From NCBI RefSeq assembly GCF_000017805.1, contig NC_009767.1, forward strand, positions 2,604,001 through 2,668,000: 64,000 bases of DNA. The letters run 5' to 3'. Origin of the DNA: Roseiflexus castenholzii DSM 13941 (GTDB lineage Bacteria; Chloroflexota; Chloroflexia; Chloroflexales; Roseiflexaceae). The translations under genes and the position numbers were made by a program. Of the stretch, positions 53,757 to 63,200 are shown piece by piece; position 1 is the stretch's first letter, and each line of letters begins with the position of its first letter. Below the pieces are notes generated by a model that saw only the letters and a program-made list of their open reading frames with translations, was not told where the DNA came from and did no database searches.

Positions 53757-54893
53757 TTATGTGCCATAAGCGTTGCGGATGGCGCTCGAGGAGAGATCGA
53801 CGCGGAATATGCGCTCAGGCAGTTCACGGAAGAGTGGACGCAATGAAGCCGGCAGGTCGATATCTGCCAGGGTACGGAAGACGCCATCCTTGATACGCCC
53901 GGCGACCAGGAATGTGCATCCATGGGCGGCGATAGCGGCGAAGGCGGCGTTGCGTCCGGCTTCGCCATCGTAGTAGCGCGGATCGATGATTCGAATTGCG
54001 GTATCGTATCCGATGACGAAGGTGCATCCTGGAAACAGGTTCGCTTTTTGCACAAAGAGCGGTGCGCGACTGAGCACGACGGGGTAACGTCCGCGAAACT
54101 GCTCCAGGCGGCGTTCCAGTTCGGCATATCCGAGTGGCGGCTTGTCGGCGTTCAGAATGGGGAGCTCAAAAACAACCGGTACGCGCAGGAAGGCTGCGGC
54201 TGCTTGTGCCAGTTGTTCGTGCCCGGCGTGGAGCGGGTTGAACGAACCGGACAGCAGTGCGACCGGCGGTGTCCCTTTCAGATGTGCGTGCCCATCGATG
54301 TCGATAAAAACGTCTTCGACATCCCCCTGCACAAGAAGCGTCAGCGGATCGGGTCGCGTCTCCTCATCCACCTCCAGCGTTTCGGGAGGTTCCAGCGCAA
54401 GATCGGGCGCAGCGACGCCACAAGCGCTGGCGATTGCGCGTATAATCAGCAGGCTGATCACCTGTTCCTCGCCGGCGCGGTCGCGCGCGCCTTTGGCGAG
54501 CGTCAGGTTGAACGCGCGCATCGTTGTGCCGTCGTACACGGCAATAGAACAGCCGTGCGCGCCGCGTTTGGCGCGATCGGTGGCAATCGCGGCGGTGCAG
54601 GCGACTCCGAGGCACGCAGCGGCGCCGTCGGTCAGGCGCATGGCGCGGCGGTACGCCATCTCAGCCATGATGCGCGCCGTGTCGGCAGAAACAAACTTTT
54701 CCGGCGTCTTGCCGATCAGGTCGGTGAGCGATGTCGCTGCGTACCGGTCGGTCGCTTCCAGCACAGTGCGCGATGAGCCAGGCACGCTGTGCAGCCAATA
54801 GAGCGCCAGGCTGCCGGCGCCGGCGAACTCGAACACCAGTCGGTGCGGCGTATCGTGGATTGCCGCAATGGTTTCCGTTGGTATGAGGTTCAT
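53757..54893 (-). CDS. CinA C-domain fused to a nucleotidyltransferase domain
   Basis: 378 residues. The N-terminal part (about 15-165) is the CinA/PncC nicotinamide-nucleotide amidase fold (GGAACLGVACT-like DGAAACLGVACTAAIATD, GCSIAVYDG). After a linker, the C-terminal part (about 205-378) is an HIGH-type nucleotidyltransferase: GSFNPLHAGH at 216-225 and the ISSTxIR-like SSSAIRNAY at the end. Together the two could salvage NMN or a related pyridine nucleotide. Substrate pairing is inferred. No NAD gene is adjacent. The start fits the family although no clear ribosome site is visible. Confidence 0.85.
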   Translation of the reverse strand: MNLIPTETIAAIHDTPHRLVFEFAGAGSLALYWLHSVPGSSRTVLEATDRYAATSLTDLIGKTPEKFVSADTARIMAEMAYRRAMRLTDGAAACLGVACTAAIATDRAKRGAHGCSIAVYDGTTMRAFNLTLAKGARDRAGEEQVISLLIIRAIASACGVAAPDLALEPPETLEVDEETRPDPLTLLVQGDVEDVFIDIDGHAHLKGTPPVALLSGSFNPLHAGHEQLAQAAAAFLRVPVVFELPILNADKPPLGYAELERRLEQFRGRYPVVLSRAPLFVQKANLFPGCTFVIGYDTAIRIIDPRYYDGEAGRNAAFAAIAAHGCTFLVAGRIKDGVFRTLADIDLPASLRPLFRELPERIFRVDLSSSAIRNAYGT

Positions 54894-55220
54894 AATTTCA
54901 GTGTACCATACCTTGCGAGAGTCCTGCGGTTGCAGTGTGTTGGGCGTTTGCCGGTGCGCCCAGCGTCCTCCGAGGATGCTGGGCGGGGCGCCCGAACCGG
55001 TTGATTCGGTGAACGTCAGCGCTCATCCGAAACGCTTCCGCTGGTTTTGCTCTGCCGAAGGTGGACCGATCTCTGAGTCGCGCGGCACAGGAGTGGACCA
55101 TCCTCCTGCAGGGGTGCGAGCCATCAGCCTGCGGGTGGGAGGGTGCAACGCTACCGGGCGCGTTGCGCCTCGAACAGGTGCGGTGCAGATGGTGTCTCTG
55201 GCAGTGAGAGGCGAGACGCA
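54894..55220. other. gene-free divergent spacer
   Basis: 327 bp between the divergent CinA fusion and CDF genes. A stem-loop CAGCGTCCTCC/GAGGATGCTG lies at 54961-54981. I see no gene, MITE-like element or clear consensus promoter in it. Confidence 0.5.
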
Positions 55221-56147
55221 ATGAATGGACGTTCTTCGCTGACCCGTTTTGCCTGGCTGTCGATCGCCACCGCGATCGTCACGATTGGGCTGAAAGCAGG
55301 CGCCTATCTGGTGACCGGCTCGGTCGGTCTATTGTCGGACGCGTTGGAGTCGCTGGTCAATCTTGTGGCAGCGGTGATCGCGCTGATCGCACTGACCGTT
55401 GCTGCACAGCCGCCTGATGAAGACCACATGTATGGTCACGAGAAAGCGGAGTACTTCTCCAGCGGCGTCGAAGGAGCGCTCATTCTGATTGCTGCGTTGA
55501 GCATCGCATTCGCTGCGGTGCAGCGCATTTTGCACCCGCAACCGATTGAGCAACCGGGGTTGGGTCTGACAATCGCAGTGATCGCGTCATTGGTGAACCT
55601 GGGGGCGGCGCAGATCCTGGTGCGCGCCGGTCGGCGCTATGAGTCGATCACACTCGAAGCCGACGCCCACCATTTGATGACGGATGTCTACACCTCAGCC
55701 GGCGTCATCGTCGGCGTGGCACTGGTCGATCTGACCGGATGGTATGTCCTCGATCCGCTGATTGCGCTGGCGGTCGCCGGGCATATTGTCTGGTCGGGAG
55801 TGCAGTTGTTGCGCCGTTCGGTTGCGGGATTGATGGACACGGCATTACCGGCGGCGGAACGCGAGGTTTTGCATGCGACTCTGGCGCCATTCCGTGATGA
55901 AGGAATTGTGTTTCATGCGCTGCGCACGCGGCAATCGGGGGCGCGGCGCTTTGTGTCGTTCCACGTGCTGGTGCCGGGCGCCTGGAGCGTCAGCCGCGGG
56001 CACATGTTGCTGGAGCGCGTTGAGCGCGATGTGCGCAACGCGCTGCCAAATACCACGGTGTTCACCCACCTGGAGCCAATCGAGGATGCGGCGTCGTTTC
56101 AGGATACGACGCTGGATCGAGCGGAAGAAGTCAAAGAACCATCTTAA
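55221..56147 (+). CDS. cation diffusion facilitator transporter
   Basis: 308 residues with about six helices and a C-terminal cytoplasmic metal-sensing domain. The second helix has GLLSDALESLVNLVAA. Zinc transporters usually have H/D-x3-D in it, and here the pair reads Glu-x3-Asn, as in some manganese- or iron-type CDFs. HMYGHEKAEYFSSGVEG is the loop motif, and ADAHHLMTDVYTSAGV holds the His-x3-Asp of helix 5. Metal specificity is therefore uncertain. AGAGGCGAGA lies before the ATG. Confidence 0.9.
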   Translation: MNGRSSLTRFAWLSIATAIVTIGLKAGAYLVTGSVGLLSDALESLVNLVAAVIALIALTVAAQPPDEDHMYGHEKAEYFSSGVEGALILIAALSIAFAAVQRILHPQPIEQPGLGLTIAVIASLVNLGAAQILVRAGRRYESITLEADAHHLMTDVYTSAGVIVGVALVDLTGWYVLDPLIALAVAGHIVWSGVQLLRRSVAGLMDTALPAAEREVLHATLAPFRDEGIVFHALRTRQSGARRFVSFHVLVPGAWSVSRGHMLLERVERDVRNALPNTTVFTHLEPIEDAASFQDTTLDRAEEVKEPS

Positions 56148-56172
56148 TGGGTCTTGACCGTTTCCAATAACG

Positions 56173-56299
56173 ATTACCAATTCCCTGTGAACATCCGGCA
56201 TGGTCACCCCGAGCAGAGCAAGGGGTCTTGCGCGACCCGCGCAGATTCCTTGCGGCGCTCGGAATGACCAGCATGCGGCATCGTCAAGCGTCATTGGTA
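56173..56299. mobile_element. short MITE-like element overlapping the amine oxidase 3' end
   Basis: 127 bp, reverse orientation, ends ATTACCAATTCC and GTCATTGGTAG. Its right end covers the last five codons and the stop of the convergent amine oxidase gene. Confidence 0.8.
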
Positions 56300-57747
56300 G
56301 ATAACATTTCGTTCGCGGCGCGCTCCCCGGAAAGGTATGCGCCATGAACGGTTGCGGGATAGTCGCGATGGGTGTGCTCACCCGCAAAAAATAGTCGTTT
56401 GCCCACCGGTTGTGCCAGTGTATCATAGTCGTTGGGGGCGGCGCCTGTTGCCAGAAAAGAGTACGAACCAGATGCAAAGGGATCGGCAGCCCAACGGGTC
56501 ATGCGGTAATCAACGGGTTGTGGAATGTCTGTGCCATATATGATCCGCAGTGTTCGCATGGCCGATTGAATGATGGATGCATCCGATTGCGCTTCGATGG
56601 TGCGGGCGAACGTCGCAGCGTTAAACCCCAGCAACACCGGGATGCCCAGCAATGTATTCAGATTGAGCCACTCAGCCCATTCGCCCTTGCGTTCGCCCAC
56701 ATAGCCCAACAGTGTGGTATTTCCCCAAAAGACCTCAGGAAAAATCAGGTAGCACTTGTTCAGCAGTCCCATGCCCATCCGTTCAATAGCACGTTGTTTG
56801 CTCGATGGAAGCGGCGGATCGAAGACAATGCCACCTCGTTGTAACACTCCCAGGGGAACGGTTATCAAGGCGGCGTGTGCGCGCAATGCTCCATGCGCCG
56901 TGACAACCGTAACGCCGTCATCGGCATATGCGACGCGCTGCACGATATGACCTGAACGGATGTCGAGATTATGCGCTAAAAAATCGATAATGACGCGGTA
57001 GCCCCTTCCAAAAATGGCATCGCCGCCGTTCAATTCTTTTTGATGATCGAAATGCCTCATAGACAACTGACTGGAATCTGCCGCATATTCATGCTCGAAA
57101 ACGGTGTTGATCGCATAGTTGAGCAGACGCAGATCGTGCGCGTCGAGCGGCTCTTGGTCCAACACGGCTTCCAGTGCCGCTTGCAGGCTAATATCACTGT
57201 TCTGTTCTTCCGCATGCGCGCGCGCACGTGCGAAGGAACGCTCGAGCAGCGCATCGATGCGGTCGTTTAGGTTGTTGGTGAGCGGATTGCCAGTAGGATC
57301 AAATCGCTGCACGTCGTCATAAGTGGTCGCAATGAGCGTTGCGTTCAATTGATCGGCAATCGTGGCGATAGGGTTGCCCTGTGTGCCGTGTATCCATGAG
57401 GCGCCCAGATCGAGCGGCATCCCGGTGGACTCATCAGTCCATATGCGTCCACCTATGCGATTGCGCCCTTCGAGGACGAGGACGCGCCGACCATGCTGCT
57501 GCAACGTTTGAGCGGCGCGTAGCCCGGCAATGCCTGCGCCAACAATAATGACATCGCGCGCAGCAGGGTCGGTATTAACGTCAGCAGTGGACTGCGCCGG
57601 CGGAGCAGAAGGATGGATAGACCCTGGCACATCTGTTGGACGCAGTGCGTCTGGAGGGTCAGGGATGCCCGCACAAGCCGGGAGCGAGGCGCTCGTCAGC
57701 GCGGACAACAGGAGTTTGAGCAATGAGCGGCGGTTCACAACTCGCAA
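56284..57747 (-). CDS. secreted or lipoprotein flavin amine oxidase
   Basis: 487 residues. The first ~25 residues form a twin-Arg-containing signal (NRRSLLKLLLSALTSASLPAC) with a lipobox-like LPAC, then a Ser/Pro-rich linker to about 62. The FAD motif VIIVGAGIAGLRAAQTL and VLEGRNRIGGRIWTD follow, with PLDLGASWIHGTQGN and the C-terminal FAGEHTHRDYPATVHGAYLSGERAANEML typical of polyamine/monoamine oxidases. The last residues (STNDA) and stop come from the inverted end of a MITE-like element. The start codon (TTG at 57747, or GTG 9 bp later) is uncertain. Confidence 0.85.
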   Translation of the reverse strand: MRVVNRRSLLKLLLSALTSASLPACAGIPDPPDALRPTDVPGSIHPSAPPAQSTADVNTDPAARDVIIVGAGIAGLRAAQTLQQHGRRVLVLEGRNRIGGRIWTDESTGMPLDLGASWIHGTQGNPIATIADQLNATLIATTYDDVQRFDPTGNPLTNNLNDRIDALLERSFARARAHAEEQNSDISLQAALEAVLDQEPLDAHDLRLLNYAINTVFEHEYAADSSQLSMRHFDHQKELNGGDAIFGRGYRVIIDFLAHNLDIRSGHIVQRVAYADDGVTVVTAHGALRAHAALITVPLGVLQRGGIVFDPPLPSSKQRAIERMGMGLLNKCYLIFPEVFWGNTTLLGYVGERKGEWAEWLNLNTLLGIPVLLGFNAATFARTIEAQSDASIIQSAMRTLRIIYGTDIPQPVDYRMTRWAADPFASGSYSFLATGAAPNDYDTLAQPVGKRLFFAGEHTHRDYPATVHGAYLSGERAANEMLSTNDA

Positions 57748-57813
57748 TGTGTCAAGGCGACGGTCACACGCAATTCCGATGTGATCGTCGCCAATAGGCG
57801 GATGAGGATGGCA

Positions 57814-58782
57814 TCATGGCAGCAGCAGCAACTTTCCGCTTGTGGCGCGGCTCGCCAGGGCGCGATGCGCCTCCGCCGCCTGTTCCAGCGAATAGGTCGA
57901 GTCGATGCGCACCTTCAGTTCGCCCGCTGCCATCCACTTAAAAAGATCGCCGGCGCGCCAGAGCAATTCGTCGCGCGTCAGCAGGTAATGCCCGAGCGAC
58001 GGGCGCGTCAGGAAGAGCGACCCCTTCGCATTCAGCACCTGCGGATCGAATGGCGGAACGGCGCCGCTCGATTGCCCGAACAGCACCATGTAGCCGCGTG
58101 GCCGCAAACAGTTCAGGCTTCCCTCGAAGGTCGTCTTGCCGACCGAGTCGTACACGACGTGAACGCCGGCGCCGTCGGTCAGGCGACGCACTGCCGCGCT
58201 GAAATCCTCCTGCGTATAGAGGATCATGTCGTCGGCGCCGGCGGCGCGCGCCAGAGCAGCCTTTTCCTCCGTTGAAACCGTGCCGATCACCCGTGCACCG
58301 CACCGTTTTGCAATCTGCACCAGCAGTAAGCCGACGCCGCCAGCCGCAGCATGGATCAGCGCCACATCACCCTGGCGCAGCGGGTAGGTGCTATATGCCA
58401 GGTAGTGCGCCGTCATGCCCTGTAACATCACTGCTGCCGCCTGTTGCAGATCGACGCCTTCAGGAACCGGCGCCAGCATCGCTGCCGGAACGATCGCATA
58501 TTCGGCGTATGCGCCCTGTCGCATGGCGTACACCACCCGGTCGCCGACGCGCACGTCGTTGACATCGGGACCGACGGCATCGACAACCCCGGCGGCTTCC
58601 ATGCCGAGGGTCATCGGCAGGGCGCCTTTGTACTGCCCGCTGCGGTGATAAATATCGATGAAGTTTACTCCTGCCGCTGCGATCCTGACCCGCGCCTCGC
58701 CCGGTCCGGGTTCTGGAACGGGAATATCGTCCAGACGCAGCACTTCTGGTCCGCCATGCTCGTGAACACGGATTGCACGCAT
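57814..58782 (-). CDS. quinone oxidoreductase, zinc-independent MDR family
   Basis: 322 residues. The MDR fold runs MRAIRVHEHGGPEVLRL, GVNFIDIYHRSGQY, then the nucleotide-binding AAAGGVGLLLVQIAKRCGARVIGTVS (about 145-170). No structural or catalytic zinc cysteines are present, so this is the QOR-type branch, which reduces quinones or enones with NADPH. AGGAG precedes the ATG. That start codon lies only 36 bp from the stop of a TnpB gene on the same strand, so the promoter of this gene may lie in the end of the mobile element. Confidence 0.92.
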   Translation of the reverse strand: MRAIRVHEHGGPEVLRLDDIPVPEPGPGEARVRIAAAGVNFIDIYHRSGQYKGALPMTLGMEAAGVVDAVGPDVNDVRVGDRVVYAMRQGAYAEYAIVPAAMLAPVPEGVDLQQAAAVMLQGMTAHYLAYSTYPLRQGDVALIHAAAGGVGLLLVQIAKRCGARVIGTVSTEEKAALARAAGADDMILYTQEDFSAAVRRLTDGAGVHVVYDSVGKTTFEGSLNCLRPRGYMVLFGQSSGAVPPFDPQVLNAKGSLFLTRPSLGHYLLTRDELLWRAGDLFKWMAAGELKVRIDSTYSLEQAAEAHRALASRATSGKLLLLP

Positions 58783-58808
58783 TACATTGCTCCTGTATCG
58801 GTGACACT

Positions 58809-58960
58809 CCGCAGCCACTAAAGTGGCGCGGCTTCTTGGGGCAACGAGTCCAGTGACCCGCTTACGCCCCAACGGGCTTGTCCAGCCCGTTTTAGGATGT
58901 TCACTGCGGCGTTGTGGTCTCTATCGAGTGATAGTCGGCAGCCGCAATCAATCCGCCGAT
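58809..58960 (-). ncRNA. candidate omega RNA / right end of the TnpB element
   Basis: On the minus strand, CCGCGCCACT-TT-AGTGGC-T-GCGG (58809-58831) forms the subterminal hairpin of IS200/IS605-type right ends and spans the tnpB stop codon. Upstream within the coding region is a perfect stem AACGGGCT/AGCCCGTT (58871-58891). TnpB guide RNAs are typically cut from the 3' part of the tnpB transcript through this end. Exact ends are not visible. Confidence 0.4.
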
Positions 58961-59960
58961 CCGACAGCGAAAGCGTCGCGAAGATATGCCCGCATCGGCT
59001 ACAGGTCTTGGACGTATTCCTCGGGTCCACCAACAGCACCACACGGCCAGCCTCAGCCGCTTTGCTCGTGAGGCGCCGAACGAAGCAGCCCCATCCGGCG
59101 TCCAGAATACTCTTTGCCATGCGTCGGTTCCGCACCATGTTCGTGATGCGGAGGTCTTCAAGCGCGATCCGGTCGTACTGCGTGATGAGCCGGTGCGCTA
59201 GCTTTTTCAGATAGTCCTTGCGGGCGTTGGCGATCCGCTCGTGCTGGCGCTGCAGCGCCAGCACGGCCTTGCGCCGGGACGCGCTTCCCTTCTTCTGGCG
59301 GGCGACGCATCGCTGCCGCACGCGTAGCATGCGCTGTGCGGCGCGATACCAGCCGGGGTGCGGCTCTTTCGCGCCTTCGCTTGTGGTGATCAGACTCGCA
59401 ATGCCTACGTCCACGCCAATCTCGCGCCCGGTCGCTGGCAGCGGAGTCGCTTCCGTCTCACAGGCGAAGCAGGCGTACCACTTCCCGGCGCGGCGCCAAA
59501 TGCGAACGGTCTTGATCTGGCCTTCGAGCGGACGATTCCAGCGCACTGCAACCCGCCCAATACCCGACAAGCGGAGCCGCCTCCCGTCCGCTTTGAAGCC
59601 GTTCCCATACTCCTTGAAGCCGAACGAGTCGAAGCGGTTACGCCCCCGAAAGCGAGGATACCCCGGCGTTTCGCCTGCCTTCACGCGTCGGAAGAACGCC
59701 TGAAACGCCTTGTCCAGATCAGACACGACCACTTGCAACACATGGCTATGGATGCCTTTAGCATGCGGGTTGAGCGCCTTGTACTCCTTCACCTTCGCCA
59801 GTTGCGCGAACTTGCCCGCCGTCTCGCCACGCTGCTGGTACGCATCGCGCCGCTCGGCAAGACACTGGTTGTACCAGCGTCGGCAGGTTTCGAGCGTGCT
59901 GTCCAGCCGCCGCGCTTGCGGTTTGCTCGGATACAGGCGATAGACGAAGGTCTTCAGCAT
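58818..59960 (-). CDS. tnpB: TnpB RNA-guided nuclease, IS200/IS605 family
   Basis: 380 residues. An N-terminal helix-turn-helix-like/wedge region starts MLKTFVYRLYPSKPQ, and the RuvC parts carry Asp184 (IGVDVGIASL), Glu268 (IALEDLRI) and Asp348 (SLDRDHNAAVNIL). The zinc ribbon is Cys320-x2-Cys323 ... Cys339-x-Cys341, with a shorter second pair than the usual CxxC. All catalytic residues are intact. No TnpA transposase gene is in the window, so it is a solitary TnpB element. A small RHH-like gene diverges from it. Confidence 0.93.
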   Translation of the reverse strand: MLKTFVYRLYPSKPQARRLDSTLETCRRWYNQCLAERRDAYQQRGETAGKFAQLAKVKEYKALNPHAKGIHSHVLQVVVSDLDKAFQAFFRRVKAGETPGYPRFRGRNRFDSFGFKEYGNGFKADGRRLRLSGIGRVAVRWNRPLEGQIKTVRIWRRAGKWYACFACETEATPLPATGREIGVDVGIASLITTSEGAKEPHPGWYRAAQRMLRVRQRCVARQKKGSASRRKAVLALQRQHERIANARKDYLKKLAHRLITQYDRIALEDLRITNMVRNRRMAKSILDAGWGCFVRRLTSKAAEAGRVVLLVDPRNTSKTCSRCGHIFATLSLSDRRIDCGCRLSLDRDHNAAVNILKRAGQARWGVSGSLDSLPQEAAPL

Positions 59961-60023
59961 ATGGACGGCGGATGCGCTCTCCTCGGTTTTATTCCGTTTC
60001 TAAGTATAACACACGGCGAACCC

Positions 60024-60236
60024 ATGAGCACAAAGGTTCCGCGTGATCTGCCGGATGCTGAGCATCAAGCGCTCAAGATCGCAGCGGCGCCGACGAACCG
60101 CTCCGTGCATCAATGGGGGCGTGATGCGATGAGTGAGAAGATTTGGCGCGAACACGCATCGGCTTCGTGGCACGCTCCAAACGCGGAGGCCAACGAAACC
60201 GATGTTCCGGCTAAAGCCGACGAGAAACCCGCCTAA
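60024..60236 (+). CDS. small ribbon-helix-helix-like protein
   Basis: 70 residues. STKVPRDLPDAEHQALKIAAAPTNRSVHQWGRDAMSEKIW has the strand-helix-helix pattern of Arc/CopG-type antitoxins (LPDELHxALKxxAAxxxRSV), followed by an acidic Ala-rich tail. It diverges from tnpB with 63 bp between starts, so it could be a repressor acting on the shared region or an orphan antitoxin. No toxin is nearby. No good ribosome site is visible, which lowers confidence. Confidence 0.55.
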   Translation: MSTKVPRDLPDAEHQALKIAAAPTNRSVHQWGRDAMSEKIWREHASASWHAPNAEANETDVPAKADEKPA

Positions 60237-60272
60237 CCGCTCGCACTCAAGTGCGGCGGCTTGCGGCGGGTT
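60226..60272. terminator. nested hairpin between convergent genes
   Basis: Outer arms AACCCGCC (60226-60233) and GGCGGGTT (60265-60272), with an inner GCACT/AGTGC stem (60243-60254). It overlaps the RHH-like stop and ends 1 bp before the stop of the large GH13 gene on the minus strand. It has no clear U-run on either side. Confidence 0.55.
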
Positions 60273-63200
60273 CTATAAGGTCAAAGGCTCCTTACTTTGT
60301 GGCGCCGCCAGTAGTTGTTCGACGCGGTAGCCGCTCTGTTCGGCGGCTTCCGTCAGCGACGCAATCAGGCGCGCACAGGCAGCGCGGATCGTATCGGCGT
60401 CGTGGGGTTCGGCGACCTGAAGAGCAACTGCGGCGATCAAGTTTAGCCAGTGCAGGAGACGCTCGAAGCGTTCTTTATTGAACCACAGAACCCCCTGGAA
60501 ACGATTGACCCGTGTAAATGCCTGCACATCGCCGTCTGCCATCAATGCCGCTGCCAGCGCGCGCCCATCGTTGGCGTATTCCTCGTGCCAGTTCTGATGC
60601 GCCGTCAGCGCCCGGGCCAACTGCACCGCATCGGCAGCCACATCATCGCTGTAGCCAAACTCCACCAGCGCCGCCTGAAGCGCGCGTCCGAGCAAATATT
60701 CGTCGATCACGCTGCGGCTCCGGCTTGCCGCTTCATCGTCGCTGAACACCAGCCCCAGGCGGTGCAAGACTGCCCAGCCAATGGCGGTCCCCCAGCGCGC
60801 CGGGTCGTCCGCCAGCGGCGCGCCGATCAGTTGCGCGTGGTGGGCATCGGCGCACACCAGCAGTTCGATGACGGTTTCAAGACGGCGGCGAATATCGACA
60901 ATGATGCGTTCGGTATTGGCGGTTCCGCCGCTGAACGTGGCGAACTCGGTCAGGAAGATGCGCAACTGTTGCTCGAACTGTTCAATCGCCGGGAGTTCGT
61001 CCGCTTCCGGTTCGGTGACGGTTTGCGCGCCGGTTGACGGAATGGCGCTCTTGATATTGGCGTGACGCTGTGCCAGCGCCTCCAGTTCCTCCGGCGTCGG
61101 CTCGTCCATTGCGTCAGGTCCTTCGAGCATGCTGTCGATGACTTCTTCTTCGCCATCACGATCCGGCAAAGCGCCGCGCTGCATGGCGCGTCGATCCGCC
61201 CAGGCAGCCAGTTCGCGCAGCATTGTGGCGCTGACCAGGGAACGGAAGGGGATCAGCACCGGTTGGAGGAACATCTCGCGCAGCGCGATGTCGATGCTCG
61301 GCACGCCGCGCCCGCCCAGGTAGGCGGTAATCTGGCCGTAGCGTCCATCGGGACGCTCAGTAACCTCGCGGAAATCGATGAACACGTGACAATCATAGGG
61401 ACCAAGTTCCACGTACAGCCCGCGCTCCGCAAGATCGCGGCTGTGGCGGATATACTCCAGACCGCTGCGATGGTCGCGGAAGATGGTGTAGTTGTGGTCG
61501 CCAGCACGAAGCGCCAGCCCCTCGGCAAGCGCGCGTTGCACGAGCGCGCGTTCGTCGCCTCTGCCGGTGCGCGCCATGAATGCCGCCGAGAGGCGCACCC
61601 AACCGCTTGTGTGGGCATAGCGGTTGTGGTAGATCACCAGTGATCGCTCATCGCCGTGACGATTTGAGTAGGCGAACACATCTTCGTTCACATGACCGTC
61701 GGGCATATAAAAATCGTAGAGCAGAAAGTTGTCCGTGCCGGCAAACAAGTAGCGCCGGTGGAGCAGTGGGAAGATTTCACGCTCGTGGCGCGCAATCAGC
61801 CACTCATCGGGCTTCTCGTCCCAGTAGGCGCGGTAGTACTCCATGCCATACTTCTCGGCGAACCCTTCGATCTGTCCGTGCCCGAACATCGGCAACCCGG
61901 GCATTGTGACCAGCATAGTGCAGACCCCGAAGTACTTGTCGCCCTTGCCAAACTGATCGACTGCCGTGCGCTCGTCGGGGTTGTTCATGAAGTTGACAAA
62001 TCGGCGCAGCACTTCCGGGTCGAACTCAAGGACGTTCTTCATAATCTGGCGGTACTTGGCATTTTCTTCATCGCGCAGGCAGACCATGAAGGCGCTGTTA
62101 TACACGCGGTGCATACCCAGGGTGCGCACGAAGTACCCTTCCATCAGCCAGAAGGCTTCCGCCAGCAGCAGCGTATCGGGCGCTTCGACGGCACAGCGGT
62201 CGACGACCTCGCGCCAGAACTCTTCCGGCATTGCGGCATCGAACTGCGCGCGGGTCATGCCGAAGCCTGCGCGTGATGGAATATCGCCACCCGTTCCCGG
62301 TTCGGGGAACCAGAGGCGATGGTAGTGGCGTTTCGCCAGCGTCATTGCCGCATCGAAGCGGATGATCGGGAAGAGCCGCGCCACGTGCAAGATTGTCTGA
62401 ATGACCGCCTCACGCACCTCGGGTTTGAGGTAGTTGAGTTGGGCAGTGTCGTTCCACGGCATGCTGGTGCCATCATTGCCGTGATAGATATAGCGCGCCT
62501 CGCCGGTCCAGCGATCAAGGCGCTTGAAGACGACAGCAGCATCGGTGCGGTCGTAGTAGTGGTCTTCGATAAAGATGCCCACCCGCTCATCGCTCGACAG
62601 GTCAGGACCGTTGAAGGTATAGGTCGGGAAGGGTGGATAGGGGAGTTGAATGAACCAGTCGGGATGCTCGATCACCCAGCGCCCATCGATGCCGACGTGG
62701 TTCGGCACCATATCGGCGGAGAGGCGGATGCCGCGCTGCCAGGCGCGCGCGCGCAGATTGTCGAGCGCGGGTTGCCCGCCGAGCGCCGCAGCGATCTGAT
62801 AGTCGTAGAGCGAATACGCTGACGCAACCGCATCCGGGTTGCCCATGATCTGCTTGATGCGTTTCGACGCCTCACTGCGTTCCCACAGACCGATCAGCCA
62901 CAGACCGGTGAATCCACGGCGCGCCATCGTGTCGAGTTCCTCGTCCGGCACCTGGTCGAGGGTTTTGATCGGGCGACCATACCATTTGCTGAGTTGATCG
63001 AGCCAGACGAACGTGTTCTTGGCAAGCAGCACCAGGCGCGGCATCCACTCGCGGTCTGGCGTGTAGCGTTCGGGTTCCGCCTCCAGATAGCGATAATCGG
63101 CGACCGGCACATAGGCGCCGGTCAGATCGCCGCCGCCGACGCCAAAGCGCGCCCGCTCCTCTTCCTTGATGACGTCCAGACTGCTGAGCAGGCGGTAGAG

